A stretch of DNA of 64,000 bases from Pleodorina starrii (Eukaryota > Chlorophyta > Chlorophyceae > Chlamydomonadales > Volvocaceae), in assembly GCA_030267565.1 (NCBI GenBank), contig BRXU01000001.1:7074001-7138000 (forward strand), given 5' to 3'. Below, in pieces: positions 41,266-53,100 of this stretch. The translations under genes and the position numbers were made by a program. Position 1 is the first letter of the stretch. The number at the start of each line of letters is the position of its first letter. The notes under the pieces were generated by a model, which saw nothing but the letters and a program-made list of their open reading frames with translations, did no database searches and was not told the DNA's origin.

Positions 41266-42629
41266 ATCCGCGCGCGGGATGAAAACGCTAGCATGACGTG
41301 GCCACATGATTGCCGCTGCCCGTGCGAAGAAAGGCCAGGCCCATCCAGTGCGTATACTTCGCCATCTGAATTCCCGGCTGTTTCCCGTCCGAAGGGTAGA
41401 CCTCTGGCGATATACCTAAACGCTAGTGCTCCCAACCGCTCATCAACCGCTCCCGCCTACATGTGAGTGTAAGCCGGGGCCCGTCGCCAATGGCATATTA
41501 TCTCCCCATGGTCACCTGGCTCACTCATTCCTGTTTTGCTTGCGTGGGGACTTGGTGCCGAATTGCGGTGCGGTGCGGTCATCTTGTGCCTTCACGCCGT
41601 GTTTCTTATCAGCATGTAGGGTGCTGTGTATGTAGGGAGGTGTGCATACTTGGTCGCATGGTCAGGTATGGTTCGACGTGTATGCTAGTGTCCGGAGGCA
41701 GTAACGAACAAGTGCTTGATTGGGTTGCGTGCGTGGGCGTCGAGGGGAAGGTCGCAAAGGGAGTTGCCTGGCCAACCAAAATGTAACCAACAATGGTAGC
41801 AAGGTTCCCCGTCCTACGTTGACCATACATCCGATACCTGTACCTGCGAAACCGAAAGCCGCTAATATCATTCCTGTATAAACTTTTGAGTATCCAAGCC
41901 CTACTTCAGCAAACCGGTATGTAGGCAGCGGCGACGTTTCTCCGGTACCCGGTCGAAAGAATCCTAAACACGGTCGGGGGTATCCGTTGAACGCCACGAG
42001 CGAGCTACCCGTTACAGGAGAAAAATTTACCTGCAAATTGATTCATTTTATATGCCAATACCAGGTATCCCGTGACACCACACTTCCAGGAATCCGACCC
42101 CCGTGAGTACATACCCTCTGCGCCCGCCGTGATAAGCTCCAAGTAAGTTGTTTGCCTCGATCGTACGGCGGTATGCGCACTTCTGGATGCGGCAGTTGCA
42201 CGCAGGCGTTTTTTGATGCGGCGATGTCAACAGCCTGTCCCCGTTGAGTCTAGTGCAGCATAACGCCTGGTTTGGTGCCGTCCAATTACTTATTTGTCGC
42301 ATTGATTTCTGCCCTAGGTGCGACGAGGCCGACGATCTGTGCAATAGCTGCCTTGGATTGAGCTGTCTCATATTCCAATAGATGTGTTAGTTTCCGGGAC
42401 GTCGCTCGGGCCATTCTGATCGAGTCAACAGCAACCGTTAACTGGCGCGCCGTCGTACGCACGTGACTGGATGGCAGGATAGCAGCAGTATGGTATAAAG
42501 CCTATCGATAGTGTCACCTTTCACCACAGGCAACTAGACATTCCTACTCTGACATTCATTCGTACAGTTAATACTAAATTGTTAACTGTGCACCTTAGCG
42601 GCGTCAGTCCCTTTCGCAGGGGCGGTGCC
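41266..42629 (+). other. Upstream region of HRGP copy 5
   Basis: 41,266-42,050 shows nothing recognisable. From about 42,140 it aligns with the proximal upstream regions of copies 3 and 4 (GATCGTACGGCGG..., GATGCGGCAGTTGC...). TATA box TATAAA at 42,494-42,499. The TGCGCGTGCAACG motif array of copies 2-4 was not found here. Confidence 0.55.
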
Positions 42630-44853
42630 ATGTGTAACATGTGTGCCCCTCTCCGCCGCTCACCGCTGCTGGGGCGTCTGGCCCTGCTGGTGGCCCTGCT
42701 GCTGGCATCAAGCTCCCCAGCCGCTCTGGCCTCTGACTTCTCCTACTCGTCCCTCTTCGTGGGCCGCCGTCTGCTGCAAGGCCCCAGCTGCCTGAACTGC
42801 ACCACCTTTACCGGCATCCCCGCCACCTCCACCAATGCCAGCGCCGGTCTCTACAACGGCACCGGCGGCTGCCTGGCCGTCAGCTGCTCCTCATTCGACC
42901 CCTCCACCGGAACCCGCATCGTCACCATAGACCTGAGCACGTGCAAATCCGGCACCTTCAGCTGGGCCTGCTGCCGTACTACCCAGTGCACGCTGCTGGG
43001 CTGCGGAGCGGGCGGCGTCAACACCACGTCGTACAGCTGCGACGGCGTGACGAGCCTGTCGTACTCCATCCCCGCCAACCTGACCGTGCTACCGTTGCAG
43101 GTAAATGGATGGTGCGGGGCCGGGCGCAGTGCACCACACATTCGTTCCTATCTAGCTGTGTACGGCGGGTTGTATGTACCGGGCCACATACATATAATGT
43201 TATATGTATCCTGGCATGTTCTCGTGATTGAAGGGTTTATTTGGGATGGTACATACTGCTGTTTCCGGAGGCATTAGGCTACAGCAGATGATGCACGTCT
43301 ATCTACAACGTACAGCCATATATGTTTCTATCTGGAGATAGGCTGTGAACTACGATTGGTGTACCGTGAGGTAACGTGCTACTTACAACGTTTATCCATC
43401 TTCATAGCAGCTGTATGAAATAGAGATCCGTCTAATCACGTTTCCATCATTCCATGCATGTTCAGAAAACCTTCGTCGGCTTAGAGTCTATGCATGCGTG
43501 CGCACGGATGTATGTATGTCTGTTATTAGCATTGCCAGCCGCCACCAAACACTCACCGCCACCAAACATGGCCACTCATTCCCCCAGATTCACGATGGCC
43601 GGCTTACTGGCAATCTGCCTGGATCGTCCTGCTCCAATGGAACTGGTCTTGGAGCTGGGCAGTGCTGCGGCGGCTCGGGGGGTGCTTGCGCCCCCTCGGG
43701 CGGTACGGCAGTGTGTGAGGTTAACGTGGACCTCACCGCAATTCAAAGCTGCGTGTCAAGCCCACCAAACCCGCCCAGCCCCGCACCCCCCAGCCCGCCA
43801 AACCCGCCAAGCCCGCCCAGCCCCCAGCCGCCCAGCCCGCCCAGCCCGCCCAGCCCGCCCAGCCCCCAGCCGCCCAACCCGCCAAGCCCGCCCAGCCCCC
43901 AGCCGCCCAGCCCACCCAGCCCGCCCAGCCCCCAGCCGCCCAACCCGCCAAGCCCGCCCAGCCCCCAGCCGCCCAGCCCACCCAGCCCGCCCAGCCCCCA
44001 GCCTCCAAACCCGCCAAGCCCGCCCAGCCCCCAGCCACCAAGCCCGCCCAGCCCGCCCAGCCCCCAGCCGCCCAACCCGCCCAGCCCGCCCAGCCCCCTG
44101 CCGCCCAGCCCTCCAAGCCCGCCCAGCCCCCAGCCGCCCAACCCGCCAAGCCCGCCCAGCCCCCAGCCGCCCAGCCCGCCCAGCCCCCAGCCGCCCATCC
44201 CACCCAGCCCGCCCAGCCCCCAGCCACCAAGCCCGCCCAGCCCGCCCAGCCCCCAGCCGCCCAGCCCGCCAAGCCCGCCCAGCCCCCAGCCCCCCAGCCC
44301 GCCAAACCCGCCCAGCCCCCAGCCGCCCAGCCCGCCCAGCCCGCCCAGCCCCCAGCCGCCCAGCCCACCCAGCCCGCCCAGCCCCCAGCCGCCCAACCCA
44401 CCAAACCCGCCCAGCCCCCAGCCGCCCAGCCCGCCAAGCCCGCCCAGCCCCCAGCCCCCCAGCCCGCCAAACCCGCCCAGCCCCCAACCGCCAAGCCCGC
44501 CAAGCCCTCCCAGCCCCGAGCCGCCCAGCCCGCCAAGCCCGCCCAGCCCGCCCAGCCCCCAGCCGCCCAGCCCGCCAAGCCCGCCAAGCCCCAGGCCACC
44601 ACGCGGCCCGTCATCTCCTAGGCCACCATCGCCACCATCTCCAAACCCCAGGCCACCACCCAGCCCCCGACCCCCGTCTCCGCCACCTAAGCCCCCATCG
44701 CCACCCAGGCCCCCATCGCCACCTAGGCCCCCAAGCCCGCCACGCAAACCACCATCACCCCCCAGGTCGCCACCACCTGCTCTTCCTCCATCTCCGGTCG
44801 TGCCGCCTTGCTCTTCAAATGCGAATAATAGCAGAGTTGCAGCCTGTCCGTAA
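42630..44853 (+). CDS. HRGP array copy 5, long rod with basic Pro-rich tail
   Basis: Exons 42630-43100 and 43588-44853; 1,737 bp, 578 residues. Start MCNMCAPLRRSP, close to copy 4; signal peptide, RRLLQ and Cys-rich domain conserved, but CDGVTSL replaces CNTVTSL. The rod is the longest of the array, about two dozen units of PPSPPSPPSPQ with PPNPPSP variants, Gln replacing the Glu of copies 2 and 3 and so uncharged. It ends in the same RPPRGPSSPRPP and KPPSPP tail as copy 4, then VVPPCSSNANNSRVAACP with two Cys. The parallel 491-codon frame at 43,454-44,929 is a repeat artefact. Confidence 0.83.
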
Positions 44854-46257
44854 TACGTTATGTCCGGTTAGTTGCTACGATGGCAGCTCATCGGGTGGCC
44901 TTATCCACCCCCATCAATGGGGGCCATAGCTGACTGCCGCCTTAGGTCCCCATCCACCACCGCCACGTGCATGGATCCTTTATCTGATGTGGGTGGATGC
45001 AGAAAGGTGGCACAGAACTTCTGGGGGTATGATGTGCTCGATGCAACGGTGTACAAGCACGTGACGGTAGCTGGGCACGTCTGTCGATCGGTCGGTCGGT
45101 TATTGTGTCTGTGGCTGCTGTTCATTCATCAGGGTCAGAGGAGGGGGTTTCACCGACTCTGATGGTGGTATTGCTGCAATTCAACCTGTTCAGCAAGCGA
45201 TTCTTTGCTTGACTAGTTTGCAGATCTGTTCGGATTAAGTTGCGGGTGGGCAAAAACCGTGAGGGATTCTTATTTGGATGATTAGCTCTAGTACGCAGGT
45301 ATCGCTGAAGTACAATTTCGGGAGGGCAGCTTACATATTTACGTCCGATGGACTCTTGAATGCACAAGCGGACGCATGAGTACTGTCCGCCCGGCGGCGT
45401 GGACGGATGAGTGTAGATGGGCTGATGAGGTCGTGTGATTAGGACTGATGTGCGTGTGACTGAGGGCTGATGTGCGTGTGACCAGGTCGTGAGTCTACAA
45501 GGGGTCTGCGGGCACCTTACCCTAGATGAGTATCTATTCTGATCTATTACAGCAGTAGTTGTTGGGTACCTAGTAGTACATCGCATGTTTCACCGTACCG
45601 TGACATTTAGGTTGTGGACGTAGGTTTTTTTGGTCTCGGTGACTCCAATTTCAAAGACTGCTTGGCCATAGCATCGATCGTCGCTGCGCGGATTTCTTTG
45701 CTTCTGGCTTACTTATCCCGTCGAGACCTTTGCTTGTGATAGCAGTAAATAGTATTGTAAAATTAAGACACTTGTTGTCAATTTATTATGTCGTTGTCCC
45801 TACTTCTGTCGTTGCCTGGCTTGTGAAGGTTTGGTGATCAACTAGCTAGCTATCGATGAGCGCAGTTTGTTGCTGGCTTTTTCCGAGGTTGTTACCTCCT
45901 CTGAGGAGTGGAGTCAGCAGTTGTCTAGCACTGCGTTATCCTATCTTACCTTGTAAAAGATAATCTGAGTATTGTACGTACGCGCCTTCAGCAGAGTTTG
46001 AATTCTTAGGATTGTGCATTTTTGAATTAGTAAATCAGGTATACCTCTCAGCGCCCCGCACGAGATGCAACCGCAGACGGGCACATGATAACCTAAAGTC
46101 GTTTTCAACACCCCACCGCGGTGCCCGGCTGCAGCAACGAACAGCAGTATGAAGTGCCGGGTAACTCTGTGGACCCACTGCCCAGCCAACACAGTTCATT
46201 CAGCAGCAGTAACACACGTTGTGCTTTTGGGTCTACATGGCTGGCCCGTGGAACATG
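44854..46257. other. 3' flank of HRGP copy 5
   Basis: No gene. TGTAA signals at 45,756 and 45,952 are candidates for the end of the copy 5 transcript. Marks the end of the tandem array. Confidence 0.4.
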
Positions 46258-46351
46258 TCGTGCTTTTAGGCGTTTTTGTTCCCTTGGGCCCTCGGCTCGT
46301 ATGGGTTTTTTGTTCATGAGAGGGGCACGCACCCCCAACCATGTTACAATC
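46258..46351 (+). mobile_element. MITE-like dispersed repeat, partial copy
   Basis: Matches the right end of the intron-1 element of copy 3 (GGCCCTCGGCTCGTATGGG...GCACCCCCAACC) and ends with the inverted terminal sequence CATGTTACAA. Confidence 0.5.
46344..46348 (-). terminator. Possible poly(A) signal TGTAA of the CutA gene
   Basis: TGTAA on the minus strand, about 345 nt after the stop of the CutA gene. It lies within the terminal repeat of the MITE, so the element may have supplied it. Confidence 0.35.
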
Positions 46352-46692
46352 ACACACGTTGTGACTGCCCGCTGCCTCCATATCCTTCAACCCACCTCCC
46401 CCCTCAACATGGCAGCTCTGGCGCAAACCGCCGCACCAGCCTCGTACGTAATAATGAGACACCGGGTCATGGATGGAGGAAGTAACAGCAACAACAACGG
46501 ACGACGACGGCAGTGATAATAGCGAAAGTGATGCACGCAATGACATCAACAGCACAAACGCAAGCTACCTTATCCAGCCCGGTCTGCCATGCGCCATGTC
46601 GTCTCACGGCGACACCCATCGACCCATGTCGTACATACACTCTTGATGGGTACAGCTGGCACGGTGCACGCAAGGTCACTACCGGTACTGGG

Positions 46693-48396
46693 CTAGGCCT
46701 TTCCCGCTGCTGGCCCCTGCCCAGCTGCACCCGCCGCCTCTACCCCCGCCCCCGCCCCCGCGGTGGCCGCCGCTCCTCGCGTGTTGTCCATGAGCCACTG
46801 CAGGTAGGAGACGCTGCCGCCCAGGATGGGCAGCCCCACAACCTCGGGCTCGTCGTAGGGATGGTTGGCGCGCACAAAGGCGGTCAGCTCCGGAAGCAGC
46901 TCGGACCGGCTCTTGATGATCAGCAGCAGCTCGGCGTCCTTCTCCACCTGGGTCGTCGTACATGCATGTCGTACATGGACGTGCAACGAAGGACAGGCCG
47001 CACGCACATGCAGATGGAGTCATCTTGGGGGACGGAGGCCAGGCAAGGCGCGTGGCTGGCTGGGGGCGAATGTCGCGCACCCGAAAGGAGAGGAGAGGAT
47101 TGCCAACCCCGCGCCCCACCGCGATCATGCCCTCCAGGACTTGAAGCTGGGATCCGCTCGCTGCGCGTTCGGTGGAATTAAAGTGAGGCCGGCCCTCGGG
47201 TAGATCCATCCTGGGTTCCTGGCTGGGTACCGCAACGCCGCCTAGGGACACGCCGCACCCCTGGTCCTTGTCGCCCAACACGCGCTCCGCTCACCACAGC
47301 CGGGCGCCAGCCCCCATACACCCGCCCCACCTTGCTTCCACTCCCTTCCACCTTCCCTCTGTCCCTCTCCCCTTCATCCCTCTGCCCACTCCCGCAGGCC
47401 TCCCATCCAGCAGCTGATGGCCACGATGGCGCGCCCGCCCGCCCGCCCGCCCGCCCAGCCAGCAGCAGTCAGCAGCAGTCAGCAGCCCGCAGGCCCCCAC
47501 CTTGCCCTTCCAGCTGTAGATGGAGGTCACCCCGGGCAGCAAGTTGACACAGGCAGCCAGCTGGGACTCGACCAGCTTGGAGGCCAGGGACTCGCCAACC
47601 TGCCGAGAGTGAGGGGCGTAGGGCGTAGGGCGGTAGGGCAGGCCGGGGTGATAGAGAGCAAGCCAGGCTAAACGAAGCCAAGTCGGTGAGGGGAAACGAT
47701 GTCAAGCCAAGCCAGGTGTTGTGAAGCCAAGTACAGCCGAGCGAGGCGATAACCTGCTGGAAACGAAACGGAGTGGCAGGCCGGGTGAAGTTGGGGCCCG
47801 TGGCGTGGAGTGGTGGGGCGGAGAGGGCACAGGATGCGCGCTTGCGCGATCGATCGAGAAACGCAGCCAAGCAGGAATGTCATCAGCGGGAGAAAGGCGT
47901 CGGGACATGCAGGCTGGAAGGGGTGGGGCAGGTGTCCGTCTGCTGCAGCGTGGCGTGTCCCAAGCCGGCGGACGGGCGGGTCAGGGGCGCGACTGCACCT
48001 GCACAGCTGCACCCGGATTAGCCATGCCGCCAGCCGGAAAGGCCAATTGTTGGATCTACGGTAGCCACGTCGCTCGGGGGACAGCAGCGCGATGGCAGGT
48101 TTGCGACGATGCGAGTGTTCGTTGGCTGGGGGCTGGTGTGGCATGCAATCCCATACACCCATGTACACACAGTCGTACGACGCTGTCGTACGCACCTCAG
48201 CGCTGGGCACCGTGACGTACACCACTATGGCGCCCGACGGCGACGCCGACGGCGCTGCCCCGCCCGCAGTCGCAGCAGCGGCGCTTGTGGACATTGCGGC
48301 GGCTGAAGACACAGACGAGGGCAGGGGGCCGGTGGAGTGAGGCACGGCGGCGGGAGCAGCAGCGGCGGCAATAGCAGCGGCGAAGGGAGACGACAT
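46693..48396 (-). CDS. CUTA1: CutA1-type divalent-ion tolerance protein
   Basis: Exons (minus) 48396-48196, 47599-47501 and 46947-46693; 555 bp, 184 residues. The core reads VVYVTVPSAE, then VGESLASKLVESQLAACVNL, GVTSIYSWKGK, VEKDAELLLIIKS and HPYDEPEVVGLP, the standard CutA1 sequence up to YLQWL. CutA1 proteins are small ferredoxin-like trimers that bind copper and other divalent metals; plant forms sit in the chloroplast or bind acetylcholinesterase in animals, and the true role is unsettled. About 53 residues rich in Ala and Ser precede the core and may be an organelle transit sequence. An upstream exon joining at the acceptor near 48,459 cannot be excluded. A low-complexity Ala/Gly tail ends the protein. 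Confidence 0.9.
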
Positions 48397-48929
48397 CGAC
48401 GAACGGGTTACTCTGCTGGCAGAAGCGGTGGACGGGACGAGCGGGAAGGGCCCCCCCTGCAAAGGTCGCTAGGTAGGTGATGCCTCAGGCGTCATTAAAT
48501 GTACCACAACCGGCGGGCAGTGGCAGCGGGCAGGGCAACCGCCAGGCCACTGGGCCACTGGGGTGTCATGCCACCGGCGGCTGGGGGCACTGCGGGCGCT
48601 GCAGGGAGGGAGGTCGCCTGCTCACAGCGCGGCGGTGACTGGCCCAGCCGCAGCCGGCGATGCGCCGGGGGGAGGCGGTTCGTTTGACCCCCCGGGCGGT
48701 GAGTCAGGAGCTGCGGATCTTCTCGGTCTGGTCCGACAGGGAGCAAACCCACGACGATTCTCCCGAGGGAGAGAGATAGAGGGAGGGCTCCCGTGCCTTT
48801 TAAGCTCCCTATGCCAGGTCAGGTAAGATAAGGTGTTCCATAGTTGTGGAGACCTGGGGGCCTTCCCCTCGCAAGAGCAGATACACGCACGCACGCACGC
48901 ACGCAGCGCCTTGCTGACCTCGGACGTTA

Positions 48930-49255
48930 GGCTCTCCGGGGAACAAGGGGCTCCCCGCGCCGAGGGCCAGGACCCCCGCCCTCAGCAGCGAGCTGCGGCT
49001 CAGGCTCTGTGACGGCGGCGGCGGCGGCTGCGCGGCGGCCCGCGGAGCGGCGGCAGCGGCCCTGGGCCAGCAGGCTGCGGCGCGGCTGGCGACGGCGCGA
49101 TTGTGTCGCTGCTTTGGGTCCAGCTGATGCGGCTGGCGGGCCGCGGAGAGCGAGAGGGTGCCGCCGGGCTGGGGCAGGGAGCGGCCGCGCTGGGCCAGTC
49201 GGAGCGTCGCGCCCAGGGGCTTCACGAAGGTGAGGCAGGCCATGAAGGGGGCCAT
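48930..49255 (-). CDS. Candidate exon of unknown gene, transit-peptide-like
   Basis: Frame from ATG 49,255 (MAPFMACLTFVKPLGATL...) shows strong C/G third positions and an Arg/Ser/Ala-rich composition with a later hydrophobic run (SSLLRAGVLALGAGS), like an organelle-targeting sequence. I could not join it to a following exon in phase, neither to CutA nor to anything else, so it may be a chance frame in GC-rich DNA. Confidence 0.25.
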
Positions 49256-49635
49256 GCCGGCGGCACGGGTTGTGACGTGGCGGAGTGTGAGGCCTCACGC
49301 GTGCTAGGAGGGGGTGCGGCGGACCCGAGACGGATGGGAAGGAGGGCCCCAGTACAGCGCGGCAAGGGGATGGGATGCACGCAAGCGGGAGAGGCTGCGG
49401 TACGGGGGCAGAAAGCCGTGACTGATGCGTCTGGTGTACTCGCGCCGGTGGCTTGTCAGGGTCACGGTTGACCTGCGCCGAGGCCGCGCGGGTTGGGGGG
49501 CCCAGGCGTGTCCAGGCGAGGGCAGCCCCGCATGGAGCGGATACACCAGCAGCAGAGCGACGCCGAGTGAGGCAGGACAGCGGGTCGACGGGTACAGCAA
49601 CGACAGTGAGAGTAGACAAAGGCTATGATGTGCGC

Positions 49636-49737
49636 ACCTGTTGGGCGTGGGGTGGACAAGTACCAAGCGACTGGGCCGATGACCGCGAGGGCGAGGACTG
49701 CGACGGTGAGGAAACTGCGCGGCAGGGCAATTGGCAT
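49636..49737 (-). CDS. Candidate small membrane-peptide exon
   Basis: ATG 49,737 opens MPIALPRSFLTVAVLALAVI and continues through WYLSTPRPT to a plausible donor (ACAG|GTGCGC). One transmembrane segment is obvious. Splicing to the acceptor near 49,470 would give a protein of only about 36 residues. No family recognised. Confidence 0.25.
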
Positions 49738-50174
49738 GTAGTGTAGCAACAAGCTTTATAGCGCAGCCTTTGAGCCAGCTGCACACGATTAAGATCGGAA
49801 GCAGAACCAGAAGGATCAAAGCGAGCGGCCGTACGTAAATAGCTATGACTGTACAGCTGTTGATTTGTAGTTAGCGAGAGTCATAAAACTTAATGATAGC
49901 ACAGAGTGCTACTGCTCTCACTTCTGATAAAGTTCCGCGACCACAGGGGCAACGGTAACAGTAACAGTTGAAAGCAGTTTCCGAAATCCAAAACGCCCCC
50001 AGTGCGCCAGTGGGCTGTATAACACACACCATCGAAATAACTAGAATGATTTTCCCCAAACTCCTCACACGCTGACCAGCCGGAGTGGCAAATGCCGGTT
50101 TGGGAAACGACATTGCAGCAACAAGGGCTGAGCTAATCGCCCAACTGACATGCCTTCGCATATCATCATCCAAA

Positions 50175-53100
50175 ATGCGACCAAATAAACCGGCTATGAA
50201 CCCTGGGGTTGTAGTTGCCGAAGCCAGTACCCCGGCCGGCCTCGCCGCGCCAGCCAACCGCGTCGCCACCGCGGATGCGCCCCTGGCTGTGCAGTGGCTC
50301 CCCCCGGGTCTGGTCAATCTGGGGAACAGCTGCTACATGAATAGCGTCCTTCAGGTGTGCATTTGTCTGACTGTGCGATTTGGGATGGTAAGAGGTCATA
50401 GGAGGTGGTTGCTGCAGCCCAGGAGGCTGCGTGCTTCCGTGGCAGCACGAAGCCACATTTCGCCGTTCTGATGCTCATGAAACTCGGCCATGATGCGGCA
50501 GCAGGGTGCGACAGATCGCACGTGCTACAGAACACGCCATTAGAGGACAGCAGCACGTGCATGGCCTCCCCATGTGCCGTACACATGCACGCACTCACGC
50601 ACCCCAACCCCAACCCCTCATCCCCCACAGACCCTGGCGTCTTCCCAGCGCTTCTGCGCGTACCTGGACGAGCGCACCCGCGCCGTACAGAACGGCATGA
50701 GCCGCGTCAAGGCAGCCACGCCGCCTACGCGCCGCCCCGTGGGTCGGGGCAAATCGCCGCATCAGCGACGGCGCGACGCCGCAGCGGGATCGCCGGCATC
50801 AACGGCGGCGGTAACGGCGGGTAGCCGAATTGACCCGCGGGTCGTGACGCTGGCGGCGGCGGCGGCGGCGGCAGCGCGGGCAGTGCTGACGGAGGCAGTG
50901 GACGCCGCGGCAGCTGTAGCTGCGCCGCTGCTGCAGGGGCTGGCGCGTTCCCTGTGCCGTACTGCACTCTGGCTGCAAGGTAAGGCAGCTGGGCGGTGGG
51001 GAACTGATCAGCCAGGCGGGAGGGGACGGCAGGGAAGGGTACAGCTCAACAGCGCGAGCAGGCCCAGGGAGGAGAGGGGAAGGGAGGACCCAGGAGGCGG
51101 ACCGTCCCGGGTCCCTCGCAGCTCACCTGTAACCGCTTGGAGCCCCCGCTTGCTTGCGTCGCCAGCGGTGCCAGACGGGCACCCCAGCAAGGGAGGGAGC
51201 ATGGAAGAGGACGCTGAGCCTCACCTTGCAGTGCACATTGCGCCCTCTACCGGCTCCCTCTACCGATTCCGATCATAGGACCCCGTCCCCCGGTTCCTCC
51301 TCCCGTCAGGATGGGAACCACCGCCGCCGGCTGCGCGGCCGCAGCACCGGGAGCCAGGACATGGGCCACAGCAGGGTTCGTCCCGGAAGCCCGGCCTGTC
51401 GCCCTTGGCCGCTGCCGCTTGCGCGCCGCTACAAGCCGCCTTCCCACGCCGCCGCGGCGGCGGCGGTGGCGGCTCGCCGCCGCCGCCGCCGCCAGCGGCG
51501 GCGGCTCTACAGCGCCTCGCCGCTGGGACGCTGTTACTGCAGCTGGACGCCGTATTGCGGAGGCTGCAGCCGGGCTACAGCCGCGTCATCGCCAACCCGG
51601 CCAGCGCCGCGGCGGATGTGGTAGTGGCGGCGCCGCCGCCGCCACCAGCACGGTGTCGTACGGGTCCAGTTGACCCGTCGGCGCTGCTGGCGGCGCTCCG
51701 AGACCAGTTGCCCGAGTCGTCACTGCGGTTGGGGCAGCAGAACGACGCGGCGGAGGCGCTGGCGGTGAGGAGTGGGCTGTTTGAGTTGTGAGGGTGGTTA
51801 AAGGGTTGAGGGCTATTGTGGGGAGCGGGCTGGGGAGTGCAGATGTGGTGTGTGTGGGAGGGGGGCGCCGCGGGGCCAGGTGAGGGTCCGGGTTGGGGGA
51901 GCGGAAGGTTGGAAGGGTGCAGGGCGGGGCGGAGACGGCGAGGGATGGCATAGGAGGGCAACTGGACGGGATAGGGCTGGGTTTTGTTTTTGTTTAAAGC
52001 GCAGCCCGCGCGGAGGGCTGGAGGGCACAGGGCAGGGGAGCCCGCCCGGGAAGCGTTACCTTGCCAACCAGCACAACCCGGTCAATCCGCGGGGAGTACC
52101 ATTGCACTCGCCGCGATACCGGCAGATGGATATGATAATGTATGACCATCTTGCGACCCGGCCTTCGCTTCATCTCCGTTCTCCCGCCCACCGTCTCCTA
52201 GTTCCACTGTTTCCCATGAACTTGATAAGTTCAACTCATTGGGATGACGAATGACAACTTAATGACCCGTGGGTCGCTCTGGCCCGGTTGGATCGTCACT
52301 CCTGTCGTTCCCGGCCCCCTCCCAATCTCCCAGTGCCTCTGCGATTGCCTGGACGCCGAGATGGCAGCATGGCACTTGCTGTACGGCAGATGGATCCAAA
52401 CGCCGCCCCTGGAGCAGCACCTTGCCGCCGCGGCGGTCCCACAGCACGCCGCGGCAGCGGCGGCAGACGTCGAACCGCGCCTAGCCGACGGGGCAGGTCC
52501 GTCACCGGCGGCGGCGGGGGCGCCAGCCGCGTCCGCCGCGTCGACAGCGGCGATGACCGCGGTTTCGGAGCTCACCGCTGATGATGGCGGCTCTAATGAT
52601 GGGGCGCCCGGTAGCCGGATTGGCGGCGGTGGAGGCGGCGGCGGCGCGGCAGCTCCCGGTTTCGCCGCTGCCGCCAGCTCCTCCTTGCTGCCGCCGCCGT
52701 GCCCGCTGCGGGGTCTGTTGGCTTCCAGCACCCTATGCTGCGAGTGTGGCGGCTTGTGAGACCTCATGGGGGCGGAGGGAGGAGCTGGGGCGGGGCGGGG
52801 AAGGGGCTGGGCGGGGCTAGGCGGGGCCAGCCGACCCCTGGGGGCAGTAAGCCCGGCCACCGAGAGACTGAACAGAACACATCCACCGTACTAAAGGCCT
52901 TGCTGCGGTTCCGTCGCCCTCGCTGCACCTCATCCGCCCGCACAGCGTCACGCCGCCGCCGAGGGCTTCACTGCTCGCCCCCAATGCCCACGCTTGCACC
53001 CGCGCTCGCCCTCGCCCTGGCCCTCGCCCTCGCCCTCACCGCCCTGCTTTGCTGCCCTCCAAACTCACCACCTCCCCACCTCCGGACCCTCCACCACTCG

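Larger units (their letters stand above)
48397..50174. other. Spacer between the divergent CutA and USP genes
   Basis: GC-rich, with a (GCAC)n run at 48,886-48,905. Two weak coding candidates on the minus strand are listed separately. Promoters of both flanking genes must lie here, but no TATA box stands out. Confidence 0.35.

Noticed and set aside
43454..44929. 491-codon plus-strand ORF overlapping copy 5
   Set aside because: A second frame of the same 33-bp repeat; the correct frame continues the Cys-rich exon and its splice phase.
46121..46730. Several overlapping ORFs on both strands between copy 5 and CutA
   Set aside because: Mutually overlapping, poor codon bias, partly within a MITE and the CutA 3' UTR.
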